This document shows, piece by piece, positions 9,636 to 22,925 of a DNA stretch of 64,000 nt. Position 1 is the stretch's first letter. Every line of letters begins with the position of its first letter. Where the stretch lies: NCBI GenBank assembly GCA_019925105.1, contig JAHGAU010000031.1:322501-386500 (forward strand), given 5' to 3'. Under the pieces are notes generated by a model. The model searched no databases. It saw nothing but the letters and a program-made list of their open reading frames with translations, and was not told the origin of the DNA. A program made the translations under genes and the position numbers. This stretch comes from Niebla homalea (Eukaryota > Ascomycota > Lecanoromycetes > Lecanorales > Ramalinaceae).

Positions 9636-12600
9636 GGAATAATTACTTTTCTTTAAATTTATATAACTTATCGGGAGTAAATAGTTAAAAAAAATAAAAA
9701 TAATTAAAGACTTTAAAAAGTTGTCCTTTAAAATAAAATGTCCTTTCTTAATATTAATTTAAAAATCTTATAAATTGGGTCTACCCAGGATAATTCATTA
9801 AAAATCTAACTTAATAATAAGTATAAAATATTAAATTAAGTATCCGAACTTATGTTTATTATTAAGTAAATTATATAAGACATAGTCCCGTTTATATTCT
9901 TGTTAAAATTATTTATCGTTTTCTTTTTCATAAAAGTATTAAATTAATATTAAAATCTTTATAAAAAGAATATGTAAAAGTAATATTGATAAAGGAATAA
10001 CCCGTAACTCCTATATTTATAAAAATAAAATAAATTCGACTTTTTTTATTTATAAAAGTATATAATACTATAGAAGCTTTCTCTATAAAATAATTATTAT
10101 CCGAATTAATTAATGTTGATATTAATAACTTTTTTCCCTTAACCGCGTTAATATTATGGGTAATTAATTTTTTAAACCTATATTTATTTCCTAGATTTTA
10201 TTAACTTTTATTTTATACTTATTAAAATAAGTCGTTAAGATATAATTAAATTGTTTATAATAATAATAAAGTTTAAAACAGCGTTTATTCTTTAAACGTT
10301 TTCAAAAATTGTTTTTTTTAATTAAAAATACCAGCTATATATATAATCTTTTTTTATAACTTTAATACTATTTCCTTATTCCTTAATTTTATCTTATTAA
10401 TAAGTGATTATTTTTTTCTTCTTTTCAATATCCACGATATTATTAAAGTTAATAATATATAGTTTTAATGGTTTTAAAATAATAAATCCAAGGGTTTATT
10501 CAGAATCTATCTTTAAGTCGCGGTACTATTTAATTATATAAATGATATTATATTTCATTTTTAACGGTATTTAAGGATATTAATAAGTTCAAATATATTG
10601 CTTTTAAAACTTCCGAACTCACCGGTATTATCTTAATAAAACGTATAATAGTTACGGCGTATTTTACCTTATCGATTTACCTTCTTATTAATTTTATTTA
10701 AATAATTTATAATATGCTTTAGTTAAAAACATAAATTATTTAATACCCTTTTATATTATAAATGAATATGTTTTAATACTTCGTTTCTTATATTATTACA
10801 TATAAATATTACTTTAATATTATCCGTAAGGTAATAATTATAATGATTTTTAAAATAATCTTAAATAATAATTTCTTAATCTTTATATAAAATAGTATTA
10901 TTTCTTCTATTCGTCAAATAAAAAATTTTTTTATTTCCAATATAAGTTTTATACGTTTCTTTTTTTCATTAAACATATTAATCTATATTTATTTCTATAA
11001 GTATACATTATTTATATATATTAACTTAATTAATTTAAGAGTATTCTTGAGTTAATTATTAATATGTTTCATTGAAGTATCAAAGTTTATGCTTTTAATA
11101 TAAAATCGGTAAATCTTAACTATAATAATAATTTTAAAATTATTAATATACATAACTTCCTTAATAAATTTAATACCTTTATTACGTTTAACTGAAGGTC
11201 AATTATGTTTTTTTAGGTTTTTATCAAGGTCATTTTATAACTATTAAAGTAAATAATATATAGTTTTAAAATCTTAAATAATTATCCCGTTCTTTTTATA
11301 TATAAACTTATTAAATAATAGAATTATAAAACGTAAATTAACTTATTTGGAAAAGGGGTTGTCGGGGGTGAAGTCCGTTACATTTATATTATTATTATTA
11401 ACTTTGAATTTCAAGGAGTTAAAAAACTTATAAGATAAGTCCTTTCTAAAAATTAAGTTAAGTGAAAGAATAAACTACTTTATACGAGATAATAAAAGTA
11501 AAGGAAGTATAGGGTATATTCTTAATATCGTAAATAATATAAGTATACGGGGATAGGATTATAGCGATAACCCCTATAATAGGCCCTGAAACGCGATTTC
11601 GCCCGGGAGATTAAAAAATATCTTTAAAATTAAATAACTATCTTCTATAATTACTTTCTTAAACTCCCTTAAGCCCCCGTTAATGTAATTAGCTTCACGG
11701 ACCTGTTTATAAAACTTAAGTTCTTTAAATATTAAACAAGCTAATACCGGTACTTTTTCCCTTTTATTTAAGGTTAGAACCTTAAGGCGTTTAAAAGGTA
11801 GAACGGTTTAAAATTAATTTTTAACCTTATTATTATCGTTACCTTATAATCGATAACCGGGTATTTAAGTAAAAGTATTAGCTTTATTAAGTTATTTACC
11901 CGGGCGGTAAATAACTTTAAAATTAAACTTAAAGCGGATATTTAAGTATTTAATTTAACGTTTAATAAGCTTTTAACTTTTAATAAAGTACTTTAAGGCT
12001 TAATTATGATTAAAAATTCAGAGAAACTTCTTTATTATTTTTAATTTAAGTTATTTATTCTTTAAGTACCGGATAATAACGAAGAGTTCTTTATTATAAA
12101 TATTATAATTATACTGAACCGGTAATATATTCTTAAAGTAATAGGCTACCGGGTATAACTCCTTACCCGTATCGTATTCAGAAAAAATACCGTTAGAATC
12201 GTAATTTAAAAAATCCGTTTTAAGGATCGTTTCTTTATCGGGATTGTAATAAATTAATACGGAAGTTATAATAAGAGCTTTTTTAAGTATAATATAAGCT
12301 TTTTAATATTCCGGGGACTATAAGAATAAGGTTTCCTTTTTAATAAGCTTTAAAAAGGGCTTTATTATCTTAAAGAATTAAGGGATAAATCTTTAATAAA
12401 AATTATAAAAACTGATAAATCCTTAAAAAGCTTTAAGGTTAAGGGGAACCGGTTAATCCTTAATTTTATTTACTTTATTAAGGTTTATTTTTAGCCCGTT
12501 AATATTAAGAATAAGACTTAAAAACCTAATTTATTATACTTTAAATACTTCCAGATAATTAGTTATAAGCCGGCGTTACGTAAACGTTTTGATATTAAGC

Positions 12601-14000
12601 GTATATAACGGGTATATTCTTTTTTAATAATACTATTTAAGTAAGTTTAAATAATGTTATTTAAAGAATTAAATAAAACCTTATTTATATATTATTAATA
12701 TAAGGCGGGGCTATTAATTAAGTTAAAAGGTATAACTTTATACTTAAAGGCGCTTAATAAAATAACGAACATCGTAAAGTTTTTATTCTCCGGGTATATA
12801 TAAAGTTTATTAAAGGTTATAATAATATTTAAGCGGGTAATCTACTTATAACTAGTAACTCGGAATAGTACCTCCTTAATTAAGAGAATAAAATATTGGT
12901 TCCTTCTAATAATAACATTAATATTATAATAATTTACGTATTATTATAAATCGCCATTAAACTTAGAAGTAAAAAAGATAAAGGGTTTATAGGGGGCTTT
13001 ATTAAGCTTAATAAATCTTTTTTCTAAGTTCTTAATAATATATTCCTTTAATTTTTAAAGTTTATAATTCAAAGCGGATAAATATAACTCCGGGGTAAAA
13101 TCCCTTTTAAAATTAAGTTAATCTTATAATTATAGTCCCGGTACGGAAATAATTTATTTATTATTACGTGATTAAAAATATCCTTAAAATCATAGTATTT
13201 AGCCGAAAAATTAACTATAATCTTATTTATAAAGGCCGCTTTTTTTTATAAAGTTATCCTTATAAATTATTATAATAAAGATATTAACTAAGGTATTATT
13301 AAGGAAATTTAAGTGGTAATATAAGTCCGTTATAGAAGTATAAAAGGTTTTAATCTTTTTTCTTTTTAAGTTTTTATAATAATATAGAAAGTTACTATAT
13401 TAATAACTTTAATTAAAAAAACTTTTCTTTTTTAATAGGCTCCAGATAAAGAAAATCGCTTTATACTTTCTGTCTCTTTTCAGGGGGCTTAAAAGGTATT
13501 TTCTGTTCCTTTTACCGGGTTTTAAGTAAGTTTAATCTTTTATTTTTCAAGAATACGTTTAAAGCTTAATAAATTAAGATTATAATTCGAAGGAATTCCG
13601 AAATAAACTTTACGCTTTAATAATTAACTTCTTTATAATTATATTAATTCAAAATAAAGAATCTATTATTGATAGTGAAATAAACGAATACGTAATACCG
13701 TTTTATTTAAGGTTTTTTAAGGATCGAATTATATATTTTAAGCCGGATAATAAATATAAAAGATTAGCTTTTTAAGTAACCTGGAAAGGGGGAAACCAAG
13801 GAAGACATAGAACTTGCGGTTAAGTACAGGAAGGAATGAAAACATTAAAAGGGTTAATTAAGGGTGGAATTACTTCCTATATACTTTAAAAAGGGAGAGT
13901 AAGGCGAATTATTATAGTAAAGATCCTATACCTTACTTACTTACATAGGGGTTATAGCTTATCTTGAATCGTATTTTATTGCTTTATACTATTTTATTAC
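9636..14000 (-). mobile_element. Ty3/gypsy relic 2 (pol, reverse strand)
   Basis: Reading the minus strand at about 12,850-12,480 gives a degraded gypsy reverse transcriptase: a YKVIPFNLINSPALYQ-like segment (the family's MPFGLTNAPATFQ block), then a YLNSIII stretch where the catalytic YLDDII is expected, then KYLKYNKLGF. Stops are frequent. Both boundaries are approximate; the lower-coordinate part should hold RNase H and integrase, which I could not trace with confidence. Confidence 0.6.
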
Positions 14001-15440
14001 TTTTATTTTTTTATTATTTTTTATTTCTTTTAATGGTCTTAAGAAGGCTTTTATTTACTCATATATATTAAGGAACTCAGTTGAACTATACGATTTAATC
14101 GTAAATAACCTACCATATTAAAAGAAACGATAAAAATATTATATAAAACCGATCTTTATTGTTATTATATTATATATATATAATAAAAACAATAAATTAT
14201 AAATTTATATATATTTATAGAATATTCTTAATTATTACTTATCTATTGAATAAATATTAAAATCGGGAAAAATAAAAATATTTAATTAACTTTTTTTAAG
14301 TACCTTTATTTAAATATTCTTATTATTATATTCGATTAATACGGAGACCCCGTTTATATATATTAATAAGATATTATTAATATTTATTCAATAACTATTA
14401 ATAATTGGAAATTAAAAAGTGGACAAATGGGTAACGCCCTTAAAACGCCTTAACTATAAAGGCATAATAATATCCTTTATATCGATAATAGGCTTATACC
14501 TTAATTAAGAAAAAATCGTATATATTATTAGATGTTTTAAACTATTATTAAGGAAGATGTAATTAATATATTAATATAAAACGTTTTCTTAAAACGGAAG
14601 AAATTAAAGCAATTAAAGAAAAAAATAGAAAAAAAATTAATTACCTTAAATAACGTAAAACTACTATTTAATAATTAATAATTATAATATTGGAACTATA
14701 AGACTTAATAACCTATACCGAGCAATTAAACCCAATTAAAATATAAATTTTATTAAATTATTTTAAGTAATTAAACTTAATTAAATCCGATTAAATTATA
14801 AGTTTTAATATTTTATTCCGAGCGATCGAACCGTATATTATAAATAAAACTCCTTAATTTAATTTAAAGTATTATATATATTTCTTAAGAACGTAAGGTA
14901 AATTTTAATAATTTACTTTAAATAAATAATTTATATTAATAAATATATAAGACTCCTTAATAATTATAGGAATAATTAAACTGAATTATGTATCTTAATA
15001 TTAAAGGTAATAAAAACAAGATTCCTTAATAAGGCTTAAATAGTTATATATACCTTTTAAAAAGACATTCCTTATTAAAACGTAAATTATTAAGTTAAAA
15101 GTTACTTAACTTATAATTAGGTTTTAAATTACTTATAAAGGTTTAAACCGGTCTCTAGAACTCCTAGGAAATAACCGTTAACCATATAATACGCTAATAA
15201 GACGTAATATGCCCTTTATTTCGAGTTATAAATTAAACGATTAAAATTAAAAAACCAGAAAATAAATTAAGAAAATAAATAATAAAAAGAAATAAATAAT
15301 AAAAGTGATTAAAAGAATTAATAGATAAATAAAAACAGAAAATTAAGTATATTTATAATAATAACTATCACATATATATATTAAGAATATTAGCTATAAC
15401 CTATAACGGTTACCGACGTAAAACTTATTTTAATTAACGG
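14001..15440. other. AT-rich, unresolved repeat DNA
   Basis: Very high A+T with abundant TA dinucleotides and stops in all frames. Presumably decayed transposon sequence, perhaps the upstream part of the integrase relic that follows. No signature can be named. Confidence 0.4.
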
Positions 15441-16055
15441 TATCCTTTTTAAGGCATTTTTATATAAAGGGTTAAAAGAATAAAAATAGATACCTAAGTT
15501 CTTTATATAATTTATATAGACTTTATTATCGCTTTATTAAATTAATATAATTACGATATACTCCTTATTGTTACCGATAAGTTCTTTAAGCGGGTATTTT
15601 TGCTCCCCGGTAATATTAAATTTAAGGCTAATAATTAAACAAAGTTATTACTAGCCGAATTAATAAAATAAGGATAAGGAATTATTTTTAATATTATATT
15701 AAATAGAGATCGTAAATTTATTTTTATATTTTAAAAATCCATATTTAAAGAAATGGATATTCGTATTCTTACGTTTAACGTATATTACCCTTAAATTAAC
15801 GGTTAGTTAGAACGGATTAATTAAGCGGTCGAAATCGCATTACGTTATTTCGTAATTATATATCCGGATTATAGCTAGATAGATATTATCCTATATGTTT
15901 AAAGCATCTTAAATAATTTAAAGTTAACGTTAATTAAATTTATTCCGAATAAAATTTATTATAATATAAATATCCGTAACCCTTTAAACCTTTTAATAAC
16001 CTCTTTAATTCCTAAGTATAATATACTTTAATTATAGAATCGTAAAGAAGCATAA
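15441..16055 (+). mobile_element. Ty3/gypsy relic 3 (integrase)
   Basis: The + strand frame reads a decayed integrase catalytic core: a DFIIALLN..YDILLIVTDKF segment, then NRDRKF (family SDRDPRF), then YYPQINGQLERINQAVE (family YHPQTDGQTERVNQ). Cys/Gln/Arg codons are mostly converted to stops or T/A codons. The relic is cut off at 16056 by a family A LTR. Confidence 0.75.
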
Positions 16056-16271
16056 TGTCAGGGTTCAGGGGTGTTTGTAGCTTAAGAGTAGGCCCTACCG
16101 GGCCTACCCCGGGCCAAACCCGGGGTTAGTCCGGCACCCAGGAGTGTCACCGACTAGGTATATCAGGGCCTTCGGCCCCTTCACTCCTACACCTCTGTAC
16201 TTTAGTATCTTTAATTATACGCAATACACCCTTTGCCTTCCAACTACCTTAGAGGGGCTTGCACTCTAACA
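16056..16271 (+). repeat. LTR family A, full copy
   Basis: TGTCAGGGTTCAGG start, GCACTCTAACA end, 216 bp. It directly abuts the TA-flanked inverted-repeat element. No matching flanking pentamers (CATAA versus CTAAC). Confidence 0.85.
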
Positions 16272-16676
16272 CTAACCGGACAAACTCCCTAACCGGACAC
16301 GCTAAGCCCGATTTAGATTGCTTTTTTTCTTTTCTTTTTTTTTCTTGGTCTTCAACCTACTTATTATATCCTTATTGCTCTACAAATAACACTTATAGAC
16401 CGGCAATTAATAGGATCTGGATAGTCTTACCCTCACCCTCAGTAAGCCCGTTACTATGTCCTCCAGCAAGCCTATTACCAGGCCCTTTACCAAGCCCTTT
16501 ATTAAACCCTTTATTAGGCCCTTTATCAAAACGCGATGATTTAAGGCTTATCGCGGTAAGGGCATATAAGGATCAGGTATGGCCTTATGTTGAAGGGTTT
16601 AAGTAACGGCTTGCGGAAGGATTAACTGAAGGGCTTGCTGAAGGGTTTATTCATCTGTGAGGTTGAGGGTGAAGGT

Positions 16677-16892
16677 TGTTAGGGTTTAGGGGTGTTGGTA
16701 GCTCAGGAGTAGGCCTTACCGGGCCTATCCCGGGCCAAGCCCGGGGTTAGTCCGGCACCCAGGAGTGTCACCGACTGGGTATATTAGGGCCTTCGGCCCC
16801 TTCACTCTTATACCTCTGTACTTTAGTGTCTTTAGTTATACGCAATACACCCTTTGCCTTCCAACTACCCCAGAGGGGCTTGCACTCTAATA
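16677..16892 (+). repeat. Solo LTR family A with intact target duplication
   Basis: 216 bp from TGTTAGGGTTTAGGGG to GCACTCTAATA. It is flanked by the exact 5-bp duplication AAGGT (16672-16676 and 16893-16897). This copy proves family A is an LTR with TG..CA ends (CA mutated to TA here) and that it inserted into the GGTGAAGGTAAG-type repeat. Confidence 0.9.
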
Positions 16893-17005
16893 AAGGTAAG
16901 GGTGAAGGTAAGGGTGAAGGTAAGGGTGAAGGTAAGGGTGAAGGTAAGGGTGAAGGTAAGGGTGAAGGTAAGGGTGAAGGTAAGGGTGAGGTAAGGGTGA
17001 GGCTA
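16893..17005. repeat. 12-bp minisatellite (GGTGAAGGTAAG)n
   Basis: About nine tandem units, nearly perfect, inside the inverted-repeat element. In one frame it reads as a Lys-Gly-Glu-Gly repeat, which I do not believe is a protein. The part to the left of the LTR insertion (about 16650-16676) carries one more degenerate unit. Confidence 0.85.
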
Positions 17006-17162
17006 TGTAAAACCTACTGACTGACGGTCTGTAAGCGTCATTCATAGAGTAATAAGGATGTAATAAATAGGTTGAAGATTAAGAAAAAAACCAAAAGATA
17101 AAAAAGCAATCCAAATCGGGTTTAGCGTGTCCGGTTAGGGAGTTTCTCCGGTTAGGGGGTGA

Positions 17163-17222
17163 ACCCTTCTAAGGAGTATTACCGACTGGGTATATTAGGG
17201 CCTTCGGCCCTTTGACTCCTAT
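17163..17222 (+). repeat. LTR family A fragment, left of the copia insertion
   Basis: Matches the middle of the family A LTR (AGGAGTATTACCGACTGGG, GGGCCTTCGGCCC, GACTCCTAT). The rest of the same LTR continues at 22840, so the copia element at 17223-22839 split it. Confidence 0.8.
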
Positions 17223-17458
17223 TGTCAGCCTAGGTGTAGGCATGGTGGTAGTGTTGCGGGCATGGAGTGTCACTGAGCCGTTATGCGAGCGGTGCCAAGA
17301 CACTCTCATAACACGTGTATATCTCATTACCTGGCCGTATATCCCAGACTAGCTGGGTATATCCTGCAGTCTTCTTTTATAGATCCATCTTTATAGATCA
17401 TATTCAATTTATACTACCCTATTATACAATTTATACTTATACGTCCATACGTATAATA
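17223..17458 (+). repeat. 5' LTR of the copia element
   Basis: Starts TGTCAGCCTAGGTG and ends CGTATAATA (CGTGTAACA in the 3' copy). This LTR keeps its first half better than the 3' LTR, while the 3' LTR keeps its second half better, consistent with uneven RIP. Confidence 0.85.
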
Positions 17459-17472
17459 GTTATAAGCCCGGT
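17459..17472 (+). promoter_or_regulatory. Candidate primer-binding site (initiator tRNA-Met internal fragment)
   Basis: GTTATAAGCCCGG directly follows the 5' LTR. It equals, after one G-to-A change, the complement of the anticodon region of initiator tRNA-Met (GGTTATGAGCCC). Some fungal and yeast copia elements are known to prime from such an internal tRNA fragment. Confidence 0.45.
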
Positions 17473-20400
17473 TATATATACCTAGTGCATCTATTAGAGA
17501 TTCGAATTATTCATTTAATAATTAAATCGCGTAGATATAGCCTTTAAGCTATATACTTAAAGGATAACATATAGAGACTTAAGCAGAAATTATAAAGGGA
17601 CCGACCTTTCTCCTTTCTTGTTAATTAATCAATTTAAGATAAGCTCTTATAAAGTAAAGCTCGTTAATTCTAAAGATTAAGACGCATAATTATCTATCGT
17701 TAAGGGAAAGGCAACGGGATACCATATCTGGGATCTCGTAAACCCTACCCTTAATATTAAGCTTAAAGCATTAATAAAGCCCGATAAACCAGAAGTTCCT
17801 TAGGTCTTAGGCGATTAAGTTATAAATACTATAATTATATATAAGATACGTATGATATAGTATAAGAGTTACGTATTACGGTAAGAAAAGCAGGATACTT
17901 TATTAACGAAGCTTAACGATTTTATCTATTTATTAATTAATAAGGTAAATCTTATATACCTTTAGGACGTAAAAGTCCATCTATGGGACTTCCTTTAAGC
18001 CCTTTAATTAAAAATAGTACCTTTAAACTCCGCCCGCTTTTTAAAAGTAGAAAAGGAGTATTATCATATTAAGACCGGTCCTGGATCTTAATAAAGTCCT
18101 GAATCCTAAGTAGATAAATAAATATATATACTTGCTTAAGCCAGGAACAATCGTCTTATAGAAACCTTAGACGATAAACGCGTATTCCGCGATTTTCTAA
18201 TAGTAATAAAGAGATATACATTAATATTGTCCTAGATATATAAGTTCAATATTGGGAACGTAGCAGATTATTCCGTGGCCCTCGCCACCGCTAAAGAGCA
18301 ATTCAGATACCATATCCGGCTTTACGACGTAAAGAAGATGACTTTAACGTATTTAGCGTTTATAACTAGCGATAAGAAAACCGGTAGCAATAATACTTTA
18401 AAAGAATTAATAAAATTAACCTATAAGGGTAATATAGCTAAGCTAATTAAATACCTATATAATATAAAACATTAATTCAGCGAATATAATTACTTTCGAG
18501 GTAATCGGCTTAATAGGCCATTAAATTTCAAACGAGACTCAGTTATCATGAAAAAGGTAAAAGATAAACTTAAGGATTAAAAGACCAGGGAGAGGGTTAA
18601 TAAGGCTCTTAAGAAGTCCAGAAATATCGAGTAAAAGGAAAAGTTATTACCGGTACTATTAAACGATAAGTACGGAGCTTTTACTATCTTAGGAAATATA
18701 AATCTTAAATCGTCCTGGATTATAAATAGCGGCTCTATAGTTTATATTTATAATAATATTATAAGAGACCGCTTTATTAAAGAAGTGAATGGCGAAAATA
18801 ACACTATCGTTATAAGCATTAGAAATAATAAAGTTAAAGCATACGGAAGTATTACCCTTCGCGTCAATAAGCCTATTAAAAGAAAGGCCAAAATTACCTT
18901 TATAAAGGTGGCCTATATCCCAGACTTTATAATAAACTACTTATTTAACAGTGTTCTTAAGCAAAAAAATATATACTTTAAATAATAAGAACGTATGCTT
19001 ATCTATAAAGGATAGCTTATAATGCTATTGAAATATACCGATAGTCTCTATATCCTCGAAGATAATATTGAATAACGAGATATTAATAGTGCTTTTATAG
19101 TTAATAAAACTGTCTTAAAACGATTAATAAAGTTATTAATAAAGTTAGGAATAGTAGCGGAATAACATTAACTCCTTATTTATATTAATAATAATTCTAT
19201 TTAATACTTCGTAGGAGCAGCTAAAAAAGTAAAGATTATAGATAAAGAGAAGGTTCCAAAAATAAGTAATTATAAAGTCTATGCCTTATTAAAGGCTTAT
19301 TGAATCGTATTAAGGTTATTATATAAAGTAGAAACCTCATTAATACCTTTCTTTTAAATCATTTATAATCTTATGTAAATAAGTATTATAATGAACCGTA
19401 ATTAATAAGTATTATATATCGCTTATTCTGAATACGATTTTTAAATAATATATACCCATAGGTATAAGTCAAAAGCGAGTAATATTCTACGGAAAGCCAT
19501 TAAAACGATTAAGACCCGATTTTATTATAACGTAGCCTTTATTCGATTAAACGGTAAGATATTATTGGGATCTGAGTTTAATAGCCTTATCGATGAGCTC
19601 GGTATCACCTTTAAGCCGTCAGCACCAGACACCATAACATAAAACGGACATTCGGAACGGAAGGGTGGACTATTAGTTATTAAAGCACAGGCAATAAGAT
19701 TATAAGTAAATTTGCCCCAGTTCCTATAACCATGGATTATGCAAACGGCCGGTTTCCTTATAAATCGAATACCAATAAAAAAGCACTTATAGGCTATACC
19801 ATTCAAGAAAGTTATAAATTTAAAGTTAAACCTTTAATACTTAAAACAATATAGCTATAAGGCATACCTATTCGATAAGTCCATCCTAAGGAAAGAAAAG
19901 CTCGTATTAAGAGCATATATTGGTTTCCTCGTTGGCTATTATGGTACCAATATCTATAATATCTGGATACCCAGCCAAAAAAAGTTATCCGTACCCGAGA
20001 CGTCTTCTTTAACGAGAAAGAATTCTATAAAGCAGGTGAAATCAATGTAACTTAAATCGAGAATAAGTTATTCCTCGAGGTTTTATTAATAGATATTATA
20101 TACCTTATAATAACGATTAATAGTAAGGAAGGTAAAGAAGATAAGTAAAACGGAATCACCGGGATAAAACCTTTAAAAGAATATAAAGAATAATAACAGT
20201 TATATCCCTCTTTATTAACTTTAACGTCCACGAACTATAACTCCATAGACGAGGATAACGCCGGGGGTAATAATGGTGACGGTAATAGTTCTGGGGGAAG
20301 TAATAGTAACGGTAATAAAGGTAACGTTCCACCTACTTCAATATTAACTTTAAAGCCTACCTTAAAGCCCAGAAAGAGAGATAATAATAAATCGGACTTT

Positions 20401-22612
20401 AATATAAATAATATTATTAAAAAAAAAAGGACCGGACGAGGTATAAAAAAAGTAAGTTATACTATAGCTCTTAATTCAGTTAAAAACGGTTTAAAGCTAT
20501 TATATTACGTAGTATTTACTGCCTTCCTATTATTATTTAAGCTCTATAAGAATAATAAGATATCTTCTTATTTACTGAAGTTAATAATTAAGGGCACGTT
20601 CTACCGTAATACCTTACCTTCTGAGCCGAAATACTATCGTTATATGCTAAGATACCCGCATACCGTAAGCTTTAAGTTAGTAATCGAAATAGAGCTTAGC
20701 TTACTTAAGGCAAAAGGAACATGGAAAAAGGTCCCACTCGATCATACAGAAAAAGCGAGTAAAATACCCATCCCAACCACTTGGGTATTCAAGTATAAAT
20801 TTAATAATAAAGGGTATCTTATAAAGTATAAAGCGAGGCTTTATATAAAAAATGATTTACAAAAGACCGAATAAGATAAATTTGCCGCTACCCTGGCAAT
20901 ACGAGTCCTAAGAGTACTTATGGCTATTATAGTTATATTCGATTTGGAAATAAGGTAGTAGGACGCCATTAATGCGTTTATTAATAGTAATATAAACGAA
21001 CTTATATATATTAAATTACCGGAAGGATACGGGGGTAAAGTCTTACTTCTCCTACTTCGAGCCCTATATAGGCTAAAGTAATTATTAATATTATAGTTCC
21101 GGAATCTCTTATAAATATTAATAAATTTAAACTTAAAATAAGTCCCGGAAATTAAATATTTCTTTATTAACGACTATATAATAATTTTCTTCTTTATAAA
21201 TAATATCGTTATTATTTATAATCGAGAGAATAGTTAAAAAGTAAATAACTTTTAAAGTTAATTCTTTTAAAGATATAAAATAAGAAACTAAAGTAAACTT
21301 AAGTAATTCCTAGGCATAAAGATAGCATAAAATAGATTAACTTATTAAATCCGCTTATGCCAGGATAATTATATCGATAAGCTTACGGTTAAATTTAATA
21401 TTATAATAATAAACCGAGCTCCTAAAGTACCTTTATATAATACCGATATATTTATTAAGAATACCGATTAAGCAATATTTTAAGAAATCTATATATATTA
21501 ATAGTTCATCAGCTTAATTAACTTTACTACCGTAACGACGAGAATAAATATAGCCTTCTCAGCCTTAAAGCTATCTAAGTTCCTTATAAACCCGTTACGA
21601 TATTATTAAGAATCAGCTATACGAGTATTATAGTACCTCGCTTATATAAAGTACTATATAATCGTCTATAACGGGCGTATTAAAGATCCCCGCATTGTAT
21701 TTATAGCTTTATCTAACGTATCCTTTACTGACGATACAGAGATACGGTATAGTTTATAAGGCTATATCTTTAAGCTCTTTAAGGGCTTAATTAATTGGAA
21801 AGCAATAAAATAAAAGACAATAACAATAAGCTTTATTAAAGCTGAATTCTTTGGTTTTACCCTTATAATAAAAGAGCTTATATAATAGAACCGTTTCTTT
21901 AAGTTAATTGTACTGGATTTATCGTATTCGCCAAAGATCGAGTATAACAATACTTAAATAATCCGTATAGTTTAAGGGATAAACTTACAGTTTACAATAA
22001 AACTCCGTTATATAAATATATATCATTATTAACTACGATAAGAATATTAAAAGAAAACGATTAATATTAAGTATATATTAATAGTAAAGATATTAGCGGA
22101 CGGCCTTATAAAGCCCTTGTTATTATAGAAATATAAGGATTCATTAAACTCTTAAGCCTTAAAGACGAAAAACCCCAGGAGAACCCCATATCGTGATACG
22201 ACTCGGCAAAACCCCAGAGACGTCGTTTTCGAGAGATTCAGCTCTTAAAAAATCACGACTATAAACCGGGTATACGATAATTTTTCCGGGTTCCCTTATT
22301 TTTACGATTTCCTCAATTTATAACTTTTTCTCGGCGTATACCTAGTAATAACTACTTAATAATATTTTATAGGATAATGCTCGGAGCTTTATTAAGTAAA
22401 TATAAAGCTCCGGAGCTGGTTAATATACCAAAGTTTTATTATTATTATTGCTTTCCGGGTTAACAATTTTTTTTATTAAAACTTTAATTTCTTAAAAAAC
22501 GTACCCTTCCTTATATAAGTTTCTCGGTCCATTAATAAGCTCGATTACAATAAAAGAAGTAACTATATAAGGATATCTAGGATCATTATTAAATAATAAT
22601 CTTAAGGGGGTA

Positions 22613-22839
22613 TATTAGCTTAGGTATAAATATAGTAATAATATTACGGGCATAAAGTATCATTAAGCCGTTATGCGAGCGGTATTAAGATACTCTTATA
22701 ATACGTGTATATCTCATTACCTGGCCGTATATCCCAGACTAGCTGGGTATATCCTACAGTCTTCTTTCATAGATCCATCTTCATAGATCATACTCAATTC
22801 ATACTACCCTATCACACTCATACGTCCATGCGTGTAACA
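22613..22839 (+). repeat. 3' LTR of the copia element
   Basis: Starts TATTAGCTTAGGTA (TGTCAGCCTAGGTG in the 5' copy) and ends CGTGTAACA. It is followed by CCTAT, the target duplication. Confidence 0.85.
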
Positions 22840-22925
22840 CCTATACTTTTATACTTTAATATCTTTAATTATACGCAATACACCCTTTGCCTCTTAACCA
22901 CCCTAAAGGGGCTTGCACTCTAACA
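22840..22925 (+). repeat. LTR family A fragment, right of the copia insertion
   Basis: Continues the split LTR: CTATAC...TTAATTATACGCAATACACC to GCACTCTAACA. Joined to 17163-17222 it forms the 3' part of a family A copy. Confidence 0.8.

Larger units (their letters stand above)
16275..17152. mobile_element. TA-flanked terminal-inverted-repeat element without transposase (MITE-like, 878 bp)
   Basis: The left end, starting ACCGGACAAACTCCCTAACC after TA (16273-16274), is mirrored by the right end, ...GTTTCTCCGGT before TA (17153-17154). The inverted match continues for about 100 bp into the GCAATCY/GATTTRGATTGC and TTGAAGA/TCTTCAA regions. TA flanks and TIRs fit the Tc1/mariner (Fot1/pogo) group. 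The interior has no transposase; a 115-aa open frame at the left is low-complexity. It contains a later insertion of a family A LTR (16677-16892) and a 12-bp minisatellite. Confidence 0.75.
17223..22839 (+). mobile_element. Full-length Ty1/copia retrotransposon, RIP-decayed, 5617 bp
   Basis: Two LTRs (17223-17458 and 22613-22839) share the segment CGTGTATATCTCATTACC and its flanks. The target duplication CCTAT is exact (17218-17222 and 22840-22844). A GGGGG-ending purine run precedes the 3' LTR. Domain order marks it as copia: a gag-like piece at 18275-18475, a gag-pre-integrase/protease piece at 18785-18985 (VAYIPDFIINYL), and reverse transcriptase at 20644-20874 (IPTTWVFKYKFNNKGYLIKYKARL). 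All ORFs are broken by transition-type stops. It interrupts a pre-existing family A LTR. Confidence 0.9.

Noticed and set aside
11370..11385. Possible LTR start (TGTAACGGACTTCACCCC on the minus strand)
   Set aside because: Looks like a common fungal gypsy LTR start, but I found no second copy, end or target duplication.
16826..17020. Open frame with Lys-Gly-Glu-Gly repeats
   Set aside because: Produced by the 12-bp minisatellite and the LTR end; no start context or homology.
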